Assembly: GCA_014695295.1 (NCBI GenBank)
Contig: JACJNY010000044.1
Coordinates: 1-64,000 of the forward strand
Source of the DNA: Microcoleus sp. FACHB-61
Lineage (GTDB): Bacteria > Cyanobacteriota > Cyanobacteriia > Cyanobacteriales > Microcoleaceae
Direction: 5' to 3'
DNA: 64,000 nucleotides
Each line of letters opens with the position of its first letter. Position 1 is the first letter of the stretch. The notes under the pieces are model-generated. The model was not told where the DNA came from. It searched no databases and saw only the letters and a program-made list of their open reading frames with translations. Positions 16,014 to 25,349 of the stretch are shown here, piece after piece. A program made the position numbers and the translations under genes.

Positions 16014-19000
16014 CTAACTGCTGACAGTATCGTCACCCAAATTATTGAGAAATTCTTGCAGCGCATCGCGCAAAGTGCGAAGGCGATCGTTGTTAGGAGC
16101 AATGGCTAAACATCGATTCCATGTTTCCAGCGCCTCTTGCCAATTCTTGAGTGCTTCATGTTGCTCAGATAATTCTGCCTGTAATACACCCAGTCTTAGC
16201 AGCGAAGCCCCTTTGTTGTTGAGAGCTGAGATATAATCCGGTGCAATAAGTAAAGCACAATTAAAGGCTGTGATTGCATCAGAGTAAGATAGTTTTGCTG
16301 CCTCAAATTCACTTAGCTCTGCCTGTAACTCACCCAGACATCGCAGCGCACTACCTTTGTTGTTGAGAGCCATGATAAAATTAGGTGCAATTCCTAAAGC
16401 CGAATTATAGGCAGCGCTCGCCTCTGAGTAAGACTGTTTTGCATCCTCAAATTCACTTAGCCCTGCTTGCAAATTACCCAGACATCGCAGCGCAATCCCT
16501 TTGTTGTTGAGATCATGGATATTATTCGGTGCAATAAGTAAAGCAGAATTCAACGCTGCGATCGCCTCTGAGTAAGACTGTTTTGCCGCCTCAAATTCAC
16601 TTAGCTCTGCCTGTAACTCACCCAGACATCGCAGCGCAATCCCTTTGTTGTTGAGAGCATAGTTATCATCCGGTGCACTTAGTAAAGCTGAATTCAAGAC
16701 AGCGATCGCCTCTGAGTAAGACTGTTTTGCTGCCTCAAATTCACTTAGCTTTGCTTGCAAATCACCCAGACATCGCAGCGCAATCCCTTTGTTGTTGAGA
16801 GCATAGTTATCATCCGGTGCAATTAGTAAAGCAGAATTCAACGCTTCGATCGCCTCTGAGTAAGACTGTTTTGCCGCCTCAAATTCACTTAGCTTTGCTT
16901 GCAAATCACCCAAACTTTGCAGCGCAATCCCTTTGTTGTTGAGAGCCTGGATATCATCCGGTGCAATTAGTAAAGCAGAATTCAACGCTTCGATCGCCTC
17001 TGAGTAAGACTGTTTTGCCGCCTCAAATTCACTTAACTTTGCTTGCAAATCACCCAGACATCGCAGCGCAATCCCTTTGTTAATGAGAGCAGCGATATCA
17101 TCCGGTGCAATAAGTAAAGCTGAATTCAAGACAGCGCTCGCCTCTGAGTAAGACTGTTTTGCATCCTCAAATTCACTTAGCCCTGCTTGCAAACTACCCA
17201 GCCATTGCAGCGCAATCCCTTTGTTGTTGAGCGTAGCTTTACGATCGGGAGTTAGAATGAGTTCCCGATCGTAAACTCTAACTGCCTCTAAATATTCCTG
17301 TTTTGCCTCTGCGTATCGAGCCAACCGATCATAGTATTTTCCCTCCGAGCATGAAATTCTACCAAGCGAAAAATCACTTTTAATCCACAACTCACCTCTA
17401 ACTGCCAGCAGCGACTCGCATTCCCCGTAACGACTCAGCCGCGACGCTTCCTCAAACACTGTTACCCATTCATCTACACCCCGCTCCCAATCCAAGCGAT
17501 TAGCATGATAAATTGCCTCAGTCGCATTCCCTAATTCCCGGTAATAGCCCTCTAAAACTTTATGAGTTCTGCGAGTTTTATCGTTATCCCTATCCGCATC
17601 CAAGCGCCGCAATAAATCGTGAATTCGATACCACTTTTCACCCCGCTGCGGCTCTTTCCACACAAAGGAAAAACTCGTCAAAATCTCAAAATTTGCACTA
17701 CTTGCCTGGAAGTGGCAACCTGCTCCCAATTTTAAGTACAAATCCTCATCAAAAGCGCGACACGCACTCAGCGAATGCACCGCCGATCGCACTTCGCGAT
17801 CGACATAGCTGAGCAAGAGATCCGTTAATTCCTCTGTCTTATTTTCCAACTTCGGAATCCGCGCAAAATCCGACGACAGCAACTCAATTCCCCGCTTTCT
17901 TTCTGCCAGCACCACATCCGCGCACAAACCCAAATAAAACGGATGTACCTGCAAATTTTCCCAACTATCATCAGGATTGACGCTGGCATATCTCATCACA
18001 GCATCAGCCAAATCTGCCTTGTAAATCTCGACTTTGTGCAGGTAATCCCTAGCATCGGCGGCAGACAAATGCCCAACCAATTGTGCATCTATATAATCTT
18101 CGGGAATTGGAAACTTCGACGCATTCGGCCACCGCAGTTGTGTGACAGGACAATCTCGCCCCGCAACCGCAACCACAATTCCCGCTTTGCAATCGATCGC
18201 CCTCAGCAACCGCCGAAACCACTCATCTTGATACCAAAATTTTATTCCCTGAAAACTGCGTTTTTCATCCCACAATTTCTCGTGAGTATCGAACAGCATG
18301 ACGAGGCGTTCTGGTTTATTTCTGCCAGCCATTGCCGCATTCAAATCACCTGCAAACAATGTCGGCAAACAGTCTATTAACTCAGTATCAATATCTTTGC
18401 TGCGAATTTCCTTCGCCTTGTCGTCGCTGACACCCAAGCTATTTTTAATTAATTGCATCGCTCGCTCAATGCCGCCAAATTTATCTAGCAATTTGAGAAA
18501 TCCTACACCTAGCCCCATCGGCATTCCTCCGAAAGCTTCAATCGCAGATGTAAACCATTCCATTACATCATGATGAGGGAAAAGTTGTTCGAGAGTTGCG
18601 TTTGACTCGCCTTTGTTCAGCAAATACCAAAAGCAAGCAAAATCATAATTGGGAAACTTAAACTTGTATTTCTTTGCTGCTTCTGCCAGATTGCGCCGCA
18701 ACATCAGCAAGCCATAAAATCTATCTTGCGGTTTATCTTTAATCGATCCCGCGAAATCGTGCCTGACTACGGGTATGGGAGTATAGGTTTTAGGTTCAGC
18801 GTGGCGGACGAAATTAGCAACTTCAGCGGCTTGTGATTCTGGGAGTGCGCGCAATTGTTGCCAAACCTGCGACGAAAATCTTTTGCAGCAGTTAACCTGC
18901 AAGTGTTTTAGCAGCAATGACTTGCCGTTGCCTCCATCGCCGTAAAAATACAAAATTTGTTCGCGGGGCGGGTCTTCGTTTAAATAAAAGGCAAATAGGC

Positions 19001-19088
19001 GGGTAAATTTGTGTCTGCCTGTGAATAGTTCTAATTGGCGATCGCCGCTAATAGATTTGCTTTCAAAATCTTCGTCGTCAATTGGCAT
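16014..19088 (-). CDS. STAND-like P-loop NTPase with C-terminal TPR array
   Basis: The 1024-residue protein opens almost directly with a P-loop (GDGGNGKS, residues 50-57). It has a Walker-B-like LVMLFDTHE near 262-270 and a winged-helix-like region with YRIHDLLRRLD near 485. This is the STAND/NACHT-type layout of sensor ATPases. The C-terminus (617-1000) holds eight TPR-like units of exactly 48 residues with the consensus LNNKGIALRCLGDLQ, LSEFEAAKQSYSEA and NSALLIAPDD. There is no enzymatic effector domain at either end, unlike typical Avs or NLR-like defence proteins. Its role could be signalling or defence; the target is unknown. It lies between dispersed palindromes in an accessory-looking region. 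Confidence 0.78.
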   Translation of the reverse strand: MPIDDEDFESKSISGDRQLELFTGRHKFTRLFAFYLNEDPPREQILYFYGDGGNGKSLLLKHLQVNCCKRFSSQVWQQLRALPESQAAEVANFVRHAEPKTYTPIPVVRHDFAGSIKDKPQDRFYGLLMLRRNLAEAAKKYKFKFPNYDFACFWYLLNKGESNATLEQLFPHHDVMEWFTSAIEAFGGMPMGLGVGFLKLLDKFGGIERAMQLIKNSLGVSDDKAKEIRSKDIDTELIDCLPTLFAGDLNAAMAGRNKPERLVMLFDTHEKLWDEKRSFQGIKFWYQDEWFRRLLRAIDCKAGIVVAVAGRDCPVTQLRWPNASKFPIPEDYIDAQLVGHLSAADARDYLHKVEIYKADLADAVMRYASVNPDDSWENLQVHPFYLGLCADVVLAERKRGIELLSSDFARIPKLENKTEELTDLLLSYVDREVRSAVHSLSACRAFDEDLYLKLGAGCHFQASSANFEILTSFSFVWKEPQRGEKWYRIHDLLRRLDADRDNDKTRRTHKVLEGYYRELGNATEAIYHANRLDWERGVDEWVTVFEEASRLSRYGECESLLAVRGELWIKSDFSLGRISCSEGKYYDRLARYAEAKQEYLEAVRVYDRELILTPDRKATLNNKGIALQWLGSLQAGLSEFEDAKQSYSEASAVLNSALLIAPDDIAALINKGIALRCLGDLQAKLSEFEAAKQSYSEAIEALNSALLIAPDDIQALNNKGIALQSLGDLQAKLSEFEAAKQSYSEAIEALNSALLIAPDDNYALNNKGIALRCLGDLQAKLSEFEAAKQSYSEAIAVLNSALLSAPDDNYALNNKGIALRCLGELQAELSEFEAAKQSYSEAIAALNSALLIAPNNIHDLNNKGIALRCLGNLQAGLSEFEDAKQSYSEASAAYNSALGIAPNFIMALNNKGSALRCLGELQAELSEFEAAKLSYSDAITAFNCALLIAPDYISALNNKGASLLRLGVLQAELSEQHEALKNWQEALETWNRCLAIAPNNDRLRTLRDALQEFLNNLGDDTVSS
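16089..17240 (-). repeat. Eight tandem 144-bp units (48-residue TPRs)
   Basis: Inside the NTPase gene, eight in-frame 144-bp units without gaps encode 48-residue TPR-like motifs. Units 2-5 are nearly identical at DNA level. The outermost copies are the most diverged, the pattern left by recent unequal crossing-over or gene conversion. Confidence 0.9.
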
Positions 19089-19451
19089 AAATGTGCAGAT
19101 GAGGTGTTAATTTAATTATAAGCAAAAATTAGATGGGCTCGGTGATTGAAATCGCCTCTCCACAAACTTTAGTTTCTCTCTCACAGACTAAGAGATTGAG
19201 GAAATCTTTAACCCGGATTTAGCATAATTATTCAGTCCTCATAGCGAAGACTTTAGCTTTGAGGCAGGGGTTTAAACTCCTGCCCGATCGTTGCGATCGT
19301 CCGCTTGGAATGGCCGAAAGTTTGACTATTAAGCGGTTTCAACCGCCGCAGAAACTGCAACAAATAGTGACAGAGAAATAGAGCTGTGTTAGAACAGCTA
19401 TCGATCGACCAGCCAAGCTATCTTAGAAAGGACGCTAGCGAAAGCACAGTC
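19089..19451. other. Intergenic region with dispersed repeats
   Basis: No gene was seen. CAGTCCTCATAGCGAAGACTTTAG (in part a copy of the AGTCCTC palindrome family) lies near 19232. GGCAGGGGTTTAAACTCCTGCC near 19263 and AAGCGGTTTCAACCGCC near 19330 are also palindromic; the last recurs near 51200. The GTG at 19386 could extend the next frame by 22 residues. Confidence 0.5.
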
Positions 19452-21941
19452 ATGGCACCTCCCACTACTCCAAATCCGGCGGATTCATCTGCAAAACAGT
19501 CTCTAGAGGCTGGGCTAGCAGCTTTGAAACAGCAGGATTACCCCACCGCGATCGCCCTTTTAGAATCCGTTACCCAAACTGCAGCTAATCAGCCGTCGGG
19601 AATCCGCGCGCAGATGGGGTTAGTGGCTGCGTACAAAGCAACCGGTAATGTGAAAAAGGCGATCGCCCTGTGCTCTTCCCTCGCCAAAAGTCCCAACCCT
19701 CAAGTCAAAACTTGGGCCGCTCGCGCTTTAACAGAATTAACCCCCCCTCGACCCCCAAAACCACCGGAAAATAAACCAAAATCCGCAGAAACTCCCCCCG
19801 AAACAGGCTTTGTTGCCTTTGATGCCGGAACAAAATCGCCGAAACAATCGATTGGGGGCGATCGACCGACCGCAGATAAAAAAACAGGATTTTTACCTTT
19901 AGAGCCTGCTGCCGCGCCTGGAAACGCCAAATCGCAACCGATTTCCCCGCCGCCTCCACCTCCCACAGGCCAGACTTCTGAACCAGAAAACTCGACAGCA
20001 ACTGCACCGGATACCGCAGAAATTAGCAGCGAAAATAGTTCCGGTTCCCCAACAGATATCCCCGGAGTCGCCAGCCCAGCTACTTACCAACTCACTTGGC
20101 GCGAAGCAGGGCGCGCCGCGAAAAGCCCGCGCCCGCTCAAACCGCTGAAGTTGCTCGATTTTCGGGTGCAAGCCGTTGCAAGTGCGATCGCCCTATTTTT
20201 CCTAGCCCGGTTTGTCCTGCAATTCCTGCTGACAAACACTAATTCTCTGTTGGTTCAGCTTTACATATTCAGTAGACTGCCTATTTTCGCGCCGATTCAG
20301 CTTTTTTACCGAGATCCAACTCCGTTTGTTCAGATGGTTTTTGGATTGCTTTTGGCCTCGTCTCCGTGGCTGATAGACGCGCTGCTGAAACTGTTTTGCG
20401 GCATCGAAACTCTGCGCGGGTCAGTTTTATCCAAGCACAGCAAGGAAGCTAGTCGGGTACTGCGAAGTTATTGTACGAAGCAAAATATGCCGGTGCCGGT
20501 GCTGAAACTCTTGCCGCTGAATGTTCCTGTAGCTTTCAGTTACGGCTGTTTGCCCCGTTTTGCTCGGATTGCTGTGAGTCGCGGGCTTTTGGAACAGTTG
20601 ACGGATGATGAAATTGCTACTATTTTCGCGCGGGAGTTGGCCCATATCTCTCACTGGGATTTTGCGCCGATGTCCCTGGCGCTGCTGCTGATTCAGATTC
20701 CTTACCTGATTTATTGGCAGGTGGCGCACTGGCAAGAGCGGTTGTGTGATTTAATGACGATCGAGTTTTTTCGTTCTGCTGTCAAATTTGTCGCCGCTGC
20801 AATTTCTGCTATTAGTTACGGGATTTATAAGTTGTTGCGCTGGCCGATGTTGTGGGTGTCGCGCCGCAGAGTGTATTTTAGCGATCGCACTGCAGCAGAA
20901 ATTACGGGTAATCCTAACGGTTTGACGCGGGCACTGGCTAAAATTGCGATCGGCATTGCTGATAATATCGAACAGCAAAAACAAACTAGCTTTTTTCTGG
21001 AAAGTTTCGATCTATTGTTACCCGTAGGTGTTGGACAAGCTGTAACCCTTGGTTCTGCTGCATTACACGCGCCGCTGGAACAGATTTTGCTGTGGGATGT
21101 CAGCAATCGCGAGCGCAATTGGTTGACGGTTAACCGCGCGCATCCTTTGCTGGGAGAGCGTTTGAAGTTGTTGGCTCTTTATGCTCAATTCTGGCAACTG
21201 GAGACAGAGTTAGATTTGGCAAACGCGGGAGTGCAAGAACAACCCAGGAAAGGAAAATTGTCTCTGTTTAAGTCAATACTCGAATTTAAAGACTCAAAAC
21301 TATTTTTACAGGGTGCGCCGTTTTTTGGAATTCCGATGAGTTTGGCGATAGTCGGGGTGCTTTGGCTGATTGGGGGGATTTTTTCGAGGACGAATATTTG
21401 GCAGTTGGATTGGCTTTGGGGCGATCGATCGATTATTTGGGGCTGTTTGCCGATCGGATTTAGCATCGGTACTTTGATGCGGATCAATTATTTCTTCCCG
21501 GATATTATACCGCGAGAAACCGCTTCGCCGAGTTTGCCGGAAATTTTGTCAAATCCCGAGAGTTTGCCGCTGGATGCTGAACCGGTGCGGCTGGAAGGGC
21601 AACTTTTGGGTCGATCGGGTATGAGTAATTGGCTGGGACAAGATTTGATTTTGCAAACGGCGACGGGTTTGGTGAGGTTGCACTATGTTTCGAGGTTTGG
21701 CTACATTGGCTCTTTGTGGCCATTTTTGTTCAAAGAGACTACTCGCCCTAGTGATTTGATCGGAACATCTGTTGTGGCGACTGGTTGGCTGCGCCGGGGT
21801 GCTACTGTGGCGATCGACCTTGAAAGTCTCCGCAGTCAAGGAGGGAGAGTCAGTGAGAGCGGACATCCGATTTGGTCTGCGGTTTTGGCCTTTGCTGCTG
21901 CTATTTGGGGCGCATACATCATTATCCAGGGCCCAAGGTGA
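19452..21941 (+). CDS. M48-like membrane protein lacking zinc ligands
   Basis: The frame opens at a GTG at 19386, but I prefer the ATG at 19452, since the first 22 residues look untranslated. A TPR-like N-terminus (SLEAGLAALKQQDYPTAIAL) is followed by a long proline-rich linker, membrane helices, and an M48-type peptidase region. The expected HExxH reads RELAH (codon CGG at 20631-20633), and the downstream ExxxD ligand reads VYFSD, so two of three zinc ligands are missing while the catalytic Glu and second His remain. A C-terminal beta domain (VRLEGQLLGR to LRLHYVSRFG-like) ends with a membrane helix. Proteolysis is therefore doubtful; a scaffold role is more likely. Confidence 0.75.
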   Translation: MAPPTTPNPADSSAKQSLEAGLAALKQQDYPTAIALLESVTQTAANQPSGIRAQMGLVAAYKATGNVKKAIALCSSLAKSPNPQVKTWAARALTELTPPRPPKPPENKPKSAETPPETGFVAFDAGTKSPKQSIGGDRPTADKKTGFLPLEPAAAPGNAKSQPISPPPPPPTGQTSEPENSTATAPDTAEISSENSSGSPTDIPGVASPATYQLTWREAGRAAKSPRPLKPLKLLDFRVQAVASAIALFFLARFVLQFLLTNTNSLLVQLYIFSRLPIFAPIQLFYRDPTPFVQMVFGLLLASSPWLIDALLKLFCGIETLRGSVLSKHSKEASRVLRSYCTKQNMPVPVLKLLPLNVPVAFSYGCLPRFARIAVSRGLLEQLTDDEIATIFARELAHISHWDFAPMSLALLLIQIPYLIYWQVAHWQERLCDLMTIEFFRSAVKFVAAAISAISYGIYKLLRWPMLWVSRRRVYFSDRTAAEITGNPNGLTRALAKIAIGIADNIEQQKQTSFFLESFDLLLPVGVGQAVTLGSAALHAPLEQILLWDVSNRERNWLTVNRAHPLLGERLKLLALYAQFWQLETELDLANAGVQEQPRKGKLSLFKSILEFKDSKLFLQGAPFFGIPMSLAIVGVLWLIGGIFSRTNIWQLDWLWGDRSIIWGCLPIGFSIGTLMRINYFFPDIIPRETASPSLPEILSNPESLPLDAEPVRLEGQLLGRSGMSNWLGQDLILQTATGLVRLHYVSRFGYIGSLWPFLFKETTRPSDLIGTSVVATGWLRRGATVAIDLESLRSQGGRVSESGHPIWSAVLAFAAAIWGAYIIIQGPR

Positions 21942-22237
21942 GGAATAGCGATCGGATTGTGGCGTGAGTCGCTCTCAACGCGCATCCTCGATCGATTGTG
22001 AGTTAAACAGTAGATGGGCGATCCTCTACCAGGGCTTCGCTAACGATGTTCTCGGTGCTGGTGGCGCACCCTACCCGATGTTCTCGGTGCTTGTCGCGCA
22101 CCCTACACTCTTCTTCCTTCTTCCTTCTTCCCTCTTCCTTCTTCCTTCATAAAGAAAAGTTGCTTTTTTGCAGACATCCTGTTACATTTATTTACATGAA
22201 TTGGATTGAACCAAATAGCGCGATAACTTCTGTTGGC
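21942..22237. other. Non-coding stretch with tandem and CTT-rich repeats
   Basis: A 32-bp unit beginning GATGTTCTCGGTGCT is repeated twice in tandem (22045 and 22077). A polypyrimidine tract of CTTCTTC units runs from about 22108 to 22150. No gene was seen. Confidence 0.6.
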
Positions 22238-22319
22238 TAAAATCGATAAGGCATTGCGTAAAAATTGTCAACATCCCAACACAGCAAGTACAGCCAGCCG
22301 CTTGTCGGCTGTTTTTTTT
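22238..22319 (+). ncRNA. Candidate small RNA ending in a strong terminator
   Basis: CAGCCG-CTTGT-CGGCTG (22295-22311) followed by eight T's (22312-22319) is the cleanest intrinsic terminator in the window, yet no coding gene ends there. A TAAAAT -10-like box at 22238-22243 would give a transcript of roughly 70 nt. The -35 element is weak. It lacks the Yfr1 signature ACUCCUCAC. The terminator is seen directly; the RNA is inferred. Confidence 0.45.
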
Positions 22320-22958
22320 CAACCGCTATTTTTGCTGTGCGGAATGAATTCACAAAAGTGATTCAGATGTAGTTTCCGTGAAATTCAGCCTGAAATCTTC
22401 CTAAATAACTAGCTCTGTTACCAAGGCTGTGATACCTTTAAAGAATGGTCGGACGCTGCCGGGCCCAATTTAAGGGATACCGGGTAAGTGAGTAGTTCTC
22501 AGCATTAGGAGCGAGATTAGGAGCGAGGTAAGATTACTGGCTAAAAAAATGTTAGCAATTTTACCCATCACTGTATTAAACTGAATACTGGCATTCCGAT
22601 CGCTTGCAATTGACACATCCTTGGACATAAATTTCTACACGGCGCTGGCTATAAACATTCTGAATCAAAACCGGAAGCAAGTAATACAGAATAGCCAATA
22701 GCCTCAACATTTGAGTGATGACTAAAAGTTTACACAACAACCTGAGATTTAAAAGCTCTCTGCATAGGCGGTTAAGTTCCTGCCTTATCAGAGTAAATCA
22801 TCTTTTTGTATTAAAAGGTGGGGGGAGCTGTCAAGGTTGGTGGGAGGAATGTGCAAATTCTCCGGTTATGTGGTGTTTGCCTGCGGTTAACATTCAGTTG
22901 ACTTCAGCTAATGCTGTTCGAGCAAATTAATTAAAATCCAAGTCTGGAGGAATTTTTC
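22320..22958 (+). other. Long leader region of the RRM gene
   Basis: There is no supported coding frame in about 640 bases. The last 200 bases are rich in A/T and G-runs and probably form the long untranslated leader typical of cold-inducible cyanobacterial rbp genes. GGAGG at 22946-22950 is the ribosome site. Promoter positions cannot be fixed. Confidence 0.45.
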
Positions 22959-23525
22959 ATGTCTATTCGTCTTTATGTTGGCAACCTACCGAAGGAACTC
23001 GATCGCCAAGAATTGCAAGAAGTTTTTGCGCCGGAAGGCGAATCTGTTACCACAAAGGTAATTACAGACCGCAAAACTGGTAAATGCAGAGGATTTGGTT
23101 TTGTGACGGTGCTAACCGACGAACAAGCCGACCAAGTTATTGAGAAATACAACGGCTTGATGTTCAAAGAAAACCCGCTGAAAATAGAGAAGGCACTGCC
23201 CCGCTCTAAGGGTAAATCTGAGAAGGGCGAAGAAGATCAGCAGCAGTCGTCGCCGCAGTCACCGCAGTTGGTGTCGGCATCGGCGTCGCCGTCGTTGCCA
23301 GTGCCGGTGCCGCAGCCACAGCAGCGCGAGGGTTCCCCTACCCAAGGTGGAGGAGGTTCCAGCAAAAGCAATCGCCGTCGGGGTGACAACAACAAGTCTC
23401 GCCGCAATCAGTCAGCAGCAACGGTGTCGAGCGCAGATTCCGGCTCGGTGCAGCCAGATCCGCGCTGGGCGAGCGCTCTGGAAGAACTCAAGCAAAGATT
23501 GGTGGAAGCTCAGACTACTAATTAG
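22959..23525 (+). CDS. Single-RRM RNA-binding protein (Rbp type)
   Basis: The 188-residue protein begins with one RNA-recognition motif: RNP2 is RLYVGNLP (residues 4-11) and RNP1 is KCRGFGFVTV (near 43-52). The rest is a low-complexity tail of Ser, Pro, Gln and Val with a basic SNRRRGDNNKSRRN patch. Most cyanobacterial Rbp proteins have shorter glycine-rich tails, so this long Pro/Ser/Gln tail is distinct. The family is cold-induced, binds RNA, and has been linked to mRNA localisation at thylakoid membranes. The ATG has GGAGG eight bases upstream. Confidence 0.93.
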   Translation: MSIRLYVGNLPKELDRQELQEVFAPEGESVTTKVITDRKTGKCRGFGFVTVLTDEQADQVIEKYNGLMFKENPLKIEKALPRSKGKSEKGEEDQQQSSPQSPQLVSASASPSLPVPVPQPQQREGSPTQGGGGSSKSNRRRGDNNKSRRNQSAATVSSADSGSVQPDPRWASALEELKQRLVEAQTTN

Positions 23526-23863
23526 TCGAAAATGGCGGCTAATTGCTGCTGTCTCTCGACTGCTGTTGACTGAATGTATCTGGAAGTGCGATGGAGAACC
23601 GGTCAAAAAAGCCTGTTCTCGATCGCACTATTTTATTGTAAAAAACCTCTAATATCTAGCAGTGCGGTAAAATAACCGCGATCGGGCAAGTAGCGAGGAC
23701 TCAAGTCCTCAGTAAAAACCAGTTGGATTTTGGTCGATCGACCGGACACGATGTAATATCAATAGGATGCTTAGCAAAAAAACCCAGTTTCTCTGAAAAT
23801 ATCGGGTTGAACAGCAAGACATCTAGAAAGAAACCGGGTTTTTATCCCCTAAATAAGTCCTGT
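23526..23863. other. Intergenic region between convergent genes
   Basis: No gene. It holds a dispersed AGTCCTC copy (23697-23712) and a diverged tandem pair of the AAACCGGGTTT hairpin (about 23774-23853), which could terminate both flanking genes. Confidence 0.55.
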
Positions 23864-24871
23864 TTATTCGAGTGCCGAGAATTCGATAGTCTCAATAAAC
23901 TCGAAAATCTTGTTCAAAATTCCCTCCACTTCCGACTCAAGGGAACCCAATTCGTCCCCCTCCTGATAAATTCGCTGAGAGCTTACCGTGTAGCAAAAAT
24001 CGTCAGCGATAAAAGCCAGAAGTCCCCGGTAAGCATCCAGCCGAGTAACAGTGCCCTGGTTTTTCTGCACGCTCATAGTTGCACCTGCAGGCAAATCGAC
24101 TACCGCGAAATAAGCTTCTTCATCTTCTAAATATTCCGTGTGAAGTAACTTAGAGTTGGCAATATTAGTAAGAATTGCCTGAGAAACAAAATTGTCTAAA
24201 AAAGACTTGAGATAAGCTTCCTCGCCAACCGACTCGATAGTTTCTTCCACTTCACCAGCAATAGAGAAATAATCAATTTTCAGCAAAACACCAAAGTCGT
24301 CAGAAAAAGCAACAGAGCCTTCTTCCTCGTCAATTCTACCCCCTCGTTCCTCCTCAACAGGAATGGGGACGCTAAAATTGCCTTCAGGAGATACGTACAA
24401 ATCCCCTTCTACATCAGACTCTTCGACATATTCTTGAGAGTATGCAACAATTACCTCCTCAAGAATTGCCTCAGCTTCCTCATCTTCCAAGCCTAATGCT
24501 TGCTGGAATTCCTGCAAAAAACCCCTGTGCTTGTCAGACACTTCCCCATCTAGGACAAACATTGCTGCTGTTATGGCAAAAGTATCTAAAACTAACTCAT
24601 CTGGTAGTGACTCCCAAGCAGCATTAAATAATGCTCCTAAACTGTCTTGGGTAGCAATACCTGAGAGCCTTTGAAGCATTGCTGACATATCATCTTCCGA
24701 GTATTCTGCAAATATTTCTGATTCCCAAAGTATGCTTTCTAAGATATCAGCATCCGTGTCAGGGGAATTTGCCAAGGCTGCGACAAGTGCTACCGCCGCT
24801 ACGGATTCTTCTGGAGTGAAGCTTGCTTCGGATTTGTCTTCTGAATTGAATATTTTATCAAACTTGCCCAC
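23864..24871 (-). CDS. TerB-like acidic protein
   Basis: The 335-residue protein is strongly acidic. Residues about 20-150 form an all-helical region of the TerB/DjlA-N type, with paired TPEESVAAVALVAA and LDGEVSDKHRGFLQEF segments, the latter carrying the family's acidic metal-site-like DGE. After a Glu-rich linker (150-195) comes a second domain with SVAFSDDFGVLLKID and an alpha/beta pattern I cannot name. The start is GTG. TerB-family proteins bind metals and often sit in stress-response complexes, but no other ter gene is nearby, so tellurite resistance should not be assumed. Confidence 0.6.
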   Translation of the reverse strand: MGKFDKIFNSEDKSEASFTPEESVAAVALVAALANSPDTDADILESILWESEIFAEYSEDDMSAMLQRLSGIATQDSLGALFNAAWESLPDELVLDTFAITAAMFVLDGEVSDKHRGFLQEFQQALGLEDEEAEAILEEVIVAYSQEYVEESDVEGDLYVSPEGNFSVPIPVEEERGGRIDEEEGSVAFSDDFGVLLKIDYFSIAGEVEETIESVGEEAYLKSFLDNFVSQAILTNIANSKLLHTEYLEDEEAYFAVVDLPAGATMSVQKNQGTVTRLDAYRGLLAFIADDFCYTVSSQRIYQEGDELGSLESEVEGILNKIFEFIETIEFSALE

Positions 24872-24950
24872 AGGTTTTGCCCCGCTAGTGTTTAGTTTTG
24901 CTATTCATAGCAAATATATGGCATAAAAAGATAGTAGTCGTCGTTACTCT

Positions 24951-25033
24951 GGGCGCCGGACAGGGCGCCGTGCCGTTTCCCTACAGATATCGCGCCGGAA
25001 ACGGCGCCGTGCCGTTTCCCTCAAGATATCGCC
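24951..25033. repeat. GC-rich 39-bp direct repeat
   Basis: GGCGCCGTGCCGTTTCCCT plus AGATATCGC occurs at 24964 and again at 25003 (period 39 bp), preceded by a partial copy, GGGCGCCGGA, at 24951. It is intergenic and much richer in G+C than its surroundings. Confidence 0.85.
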
Positions 25034-25035
25034 TA

Positions 25036-25332
25036 TTACCAAGGGCTGCCAATGATTGTGAATCCGGCCCAAAACTTCGGGTTAGAGAAATCTGCATTTG
25101 GTACGTGTGTAGCTTGATTAATGTCGATCGCGCCTTGAGTTCCCCGCAATTGACCGTCTTTTACTACAATTTGTTTGTGGATCATTGCCAGTTGAGCTTT
25201 TCTGAGCGCTTCAGCTTTAATTGGCTGCGATCGCAAATTGCCATAAAACTGCGTCATCAGCGCTAAAGTGGCGACATCCTTAAGGCTGTAAGGTCGATCT
25301 GCCTTAAATCCTATCGTCCTGGACGCATCCAA
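25036..25332 (-). pseudogene. C-terminal fragment of a CHAT-domain protein
   Basis: From about 25278 downward the frame reads VATLALMTQFYGNLRSQPIK, then AEALRKAQLAMI and finally FSNPKFWAGFTIIGSPW, which is the hallmark C-terminus of CHAT caspase-like domains. The catalytic His and Cys regions and everything N-terminal are gone. The beginning of the open frame (MDASRTIGFK) does not resemble CHAT. It is a relic of a larger caspase-like gene, probably broken by recombination at the neighbouring repeat. Confidence 0.75.
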
Positions 25333-25349
25333 ACCAAAGAAACCGGGTT

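Noticed and set aside
16089-17240. Regular 144-bp repeats considered as a possible CRISPR or satellite
   Set aside because: They lie in a single open frame and encode TPR units; no short repeat-spacer structure exists.
22238-22319. Yfr1 small RNA
   Set aside because: The conserved unpaired ACUCCUCAC element of Yfr1 is absent, so only an unnamed candidate is reported.
22715-22930. Plus-strand open frame of 71 codons upstream of the RRM gene
   Set aside because: Composition is not protein-like, no ribosome site, and it overlaps the probable long leader of the RRM gene.
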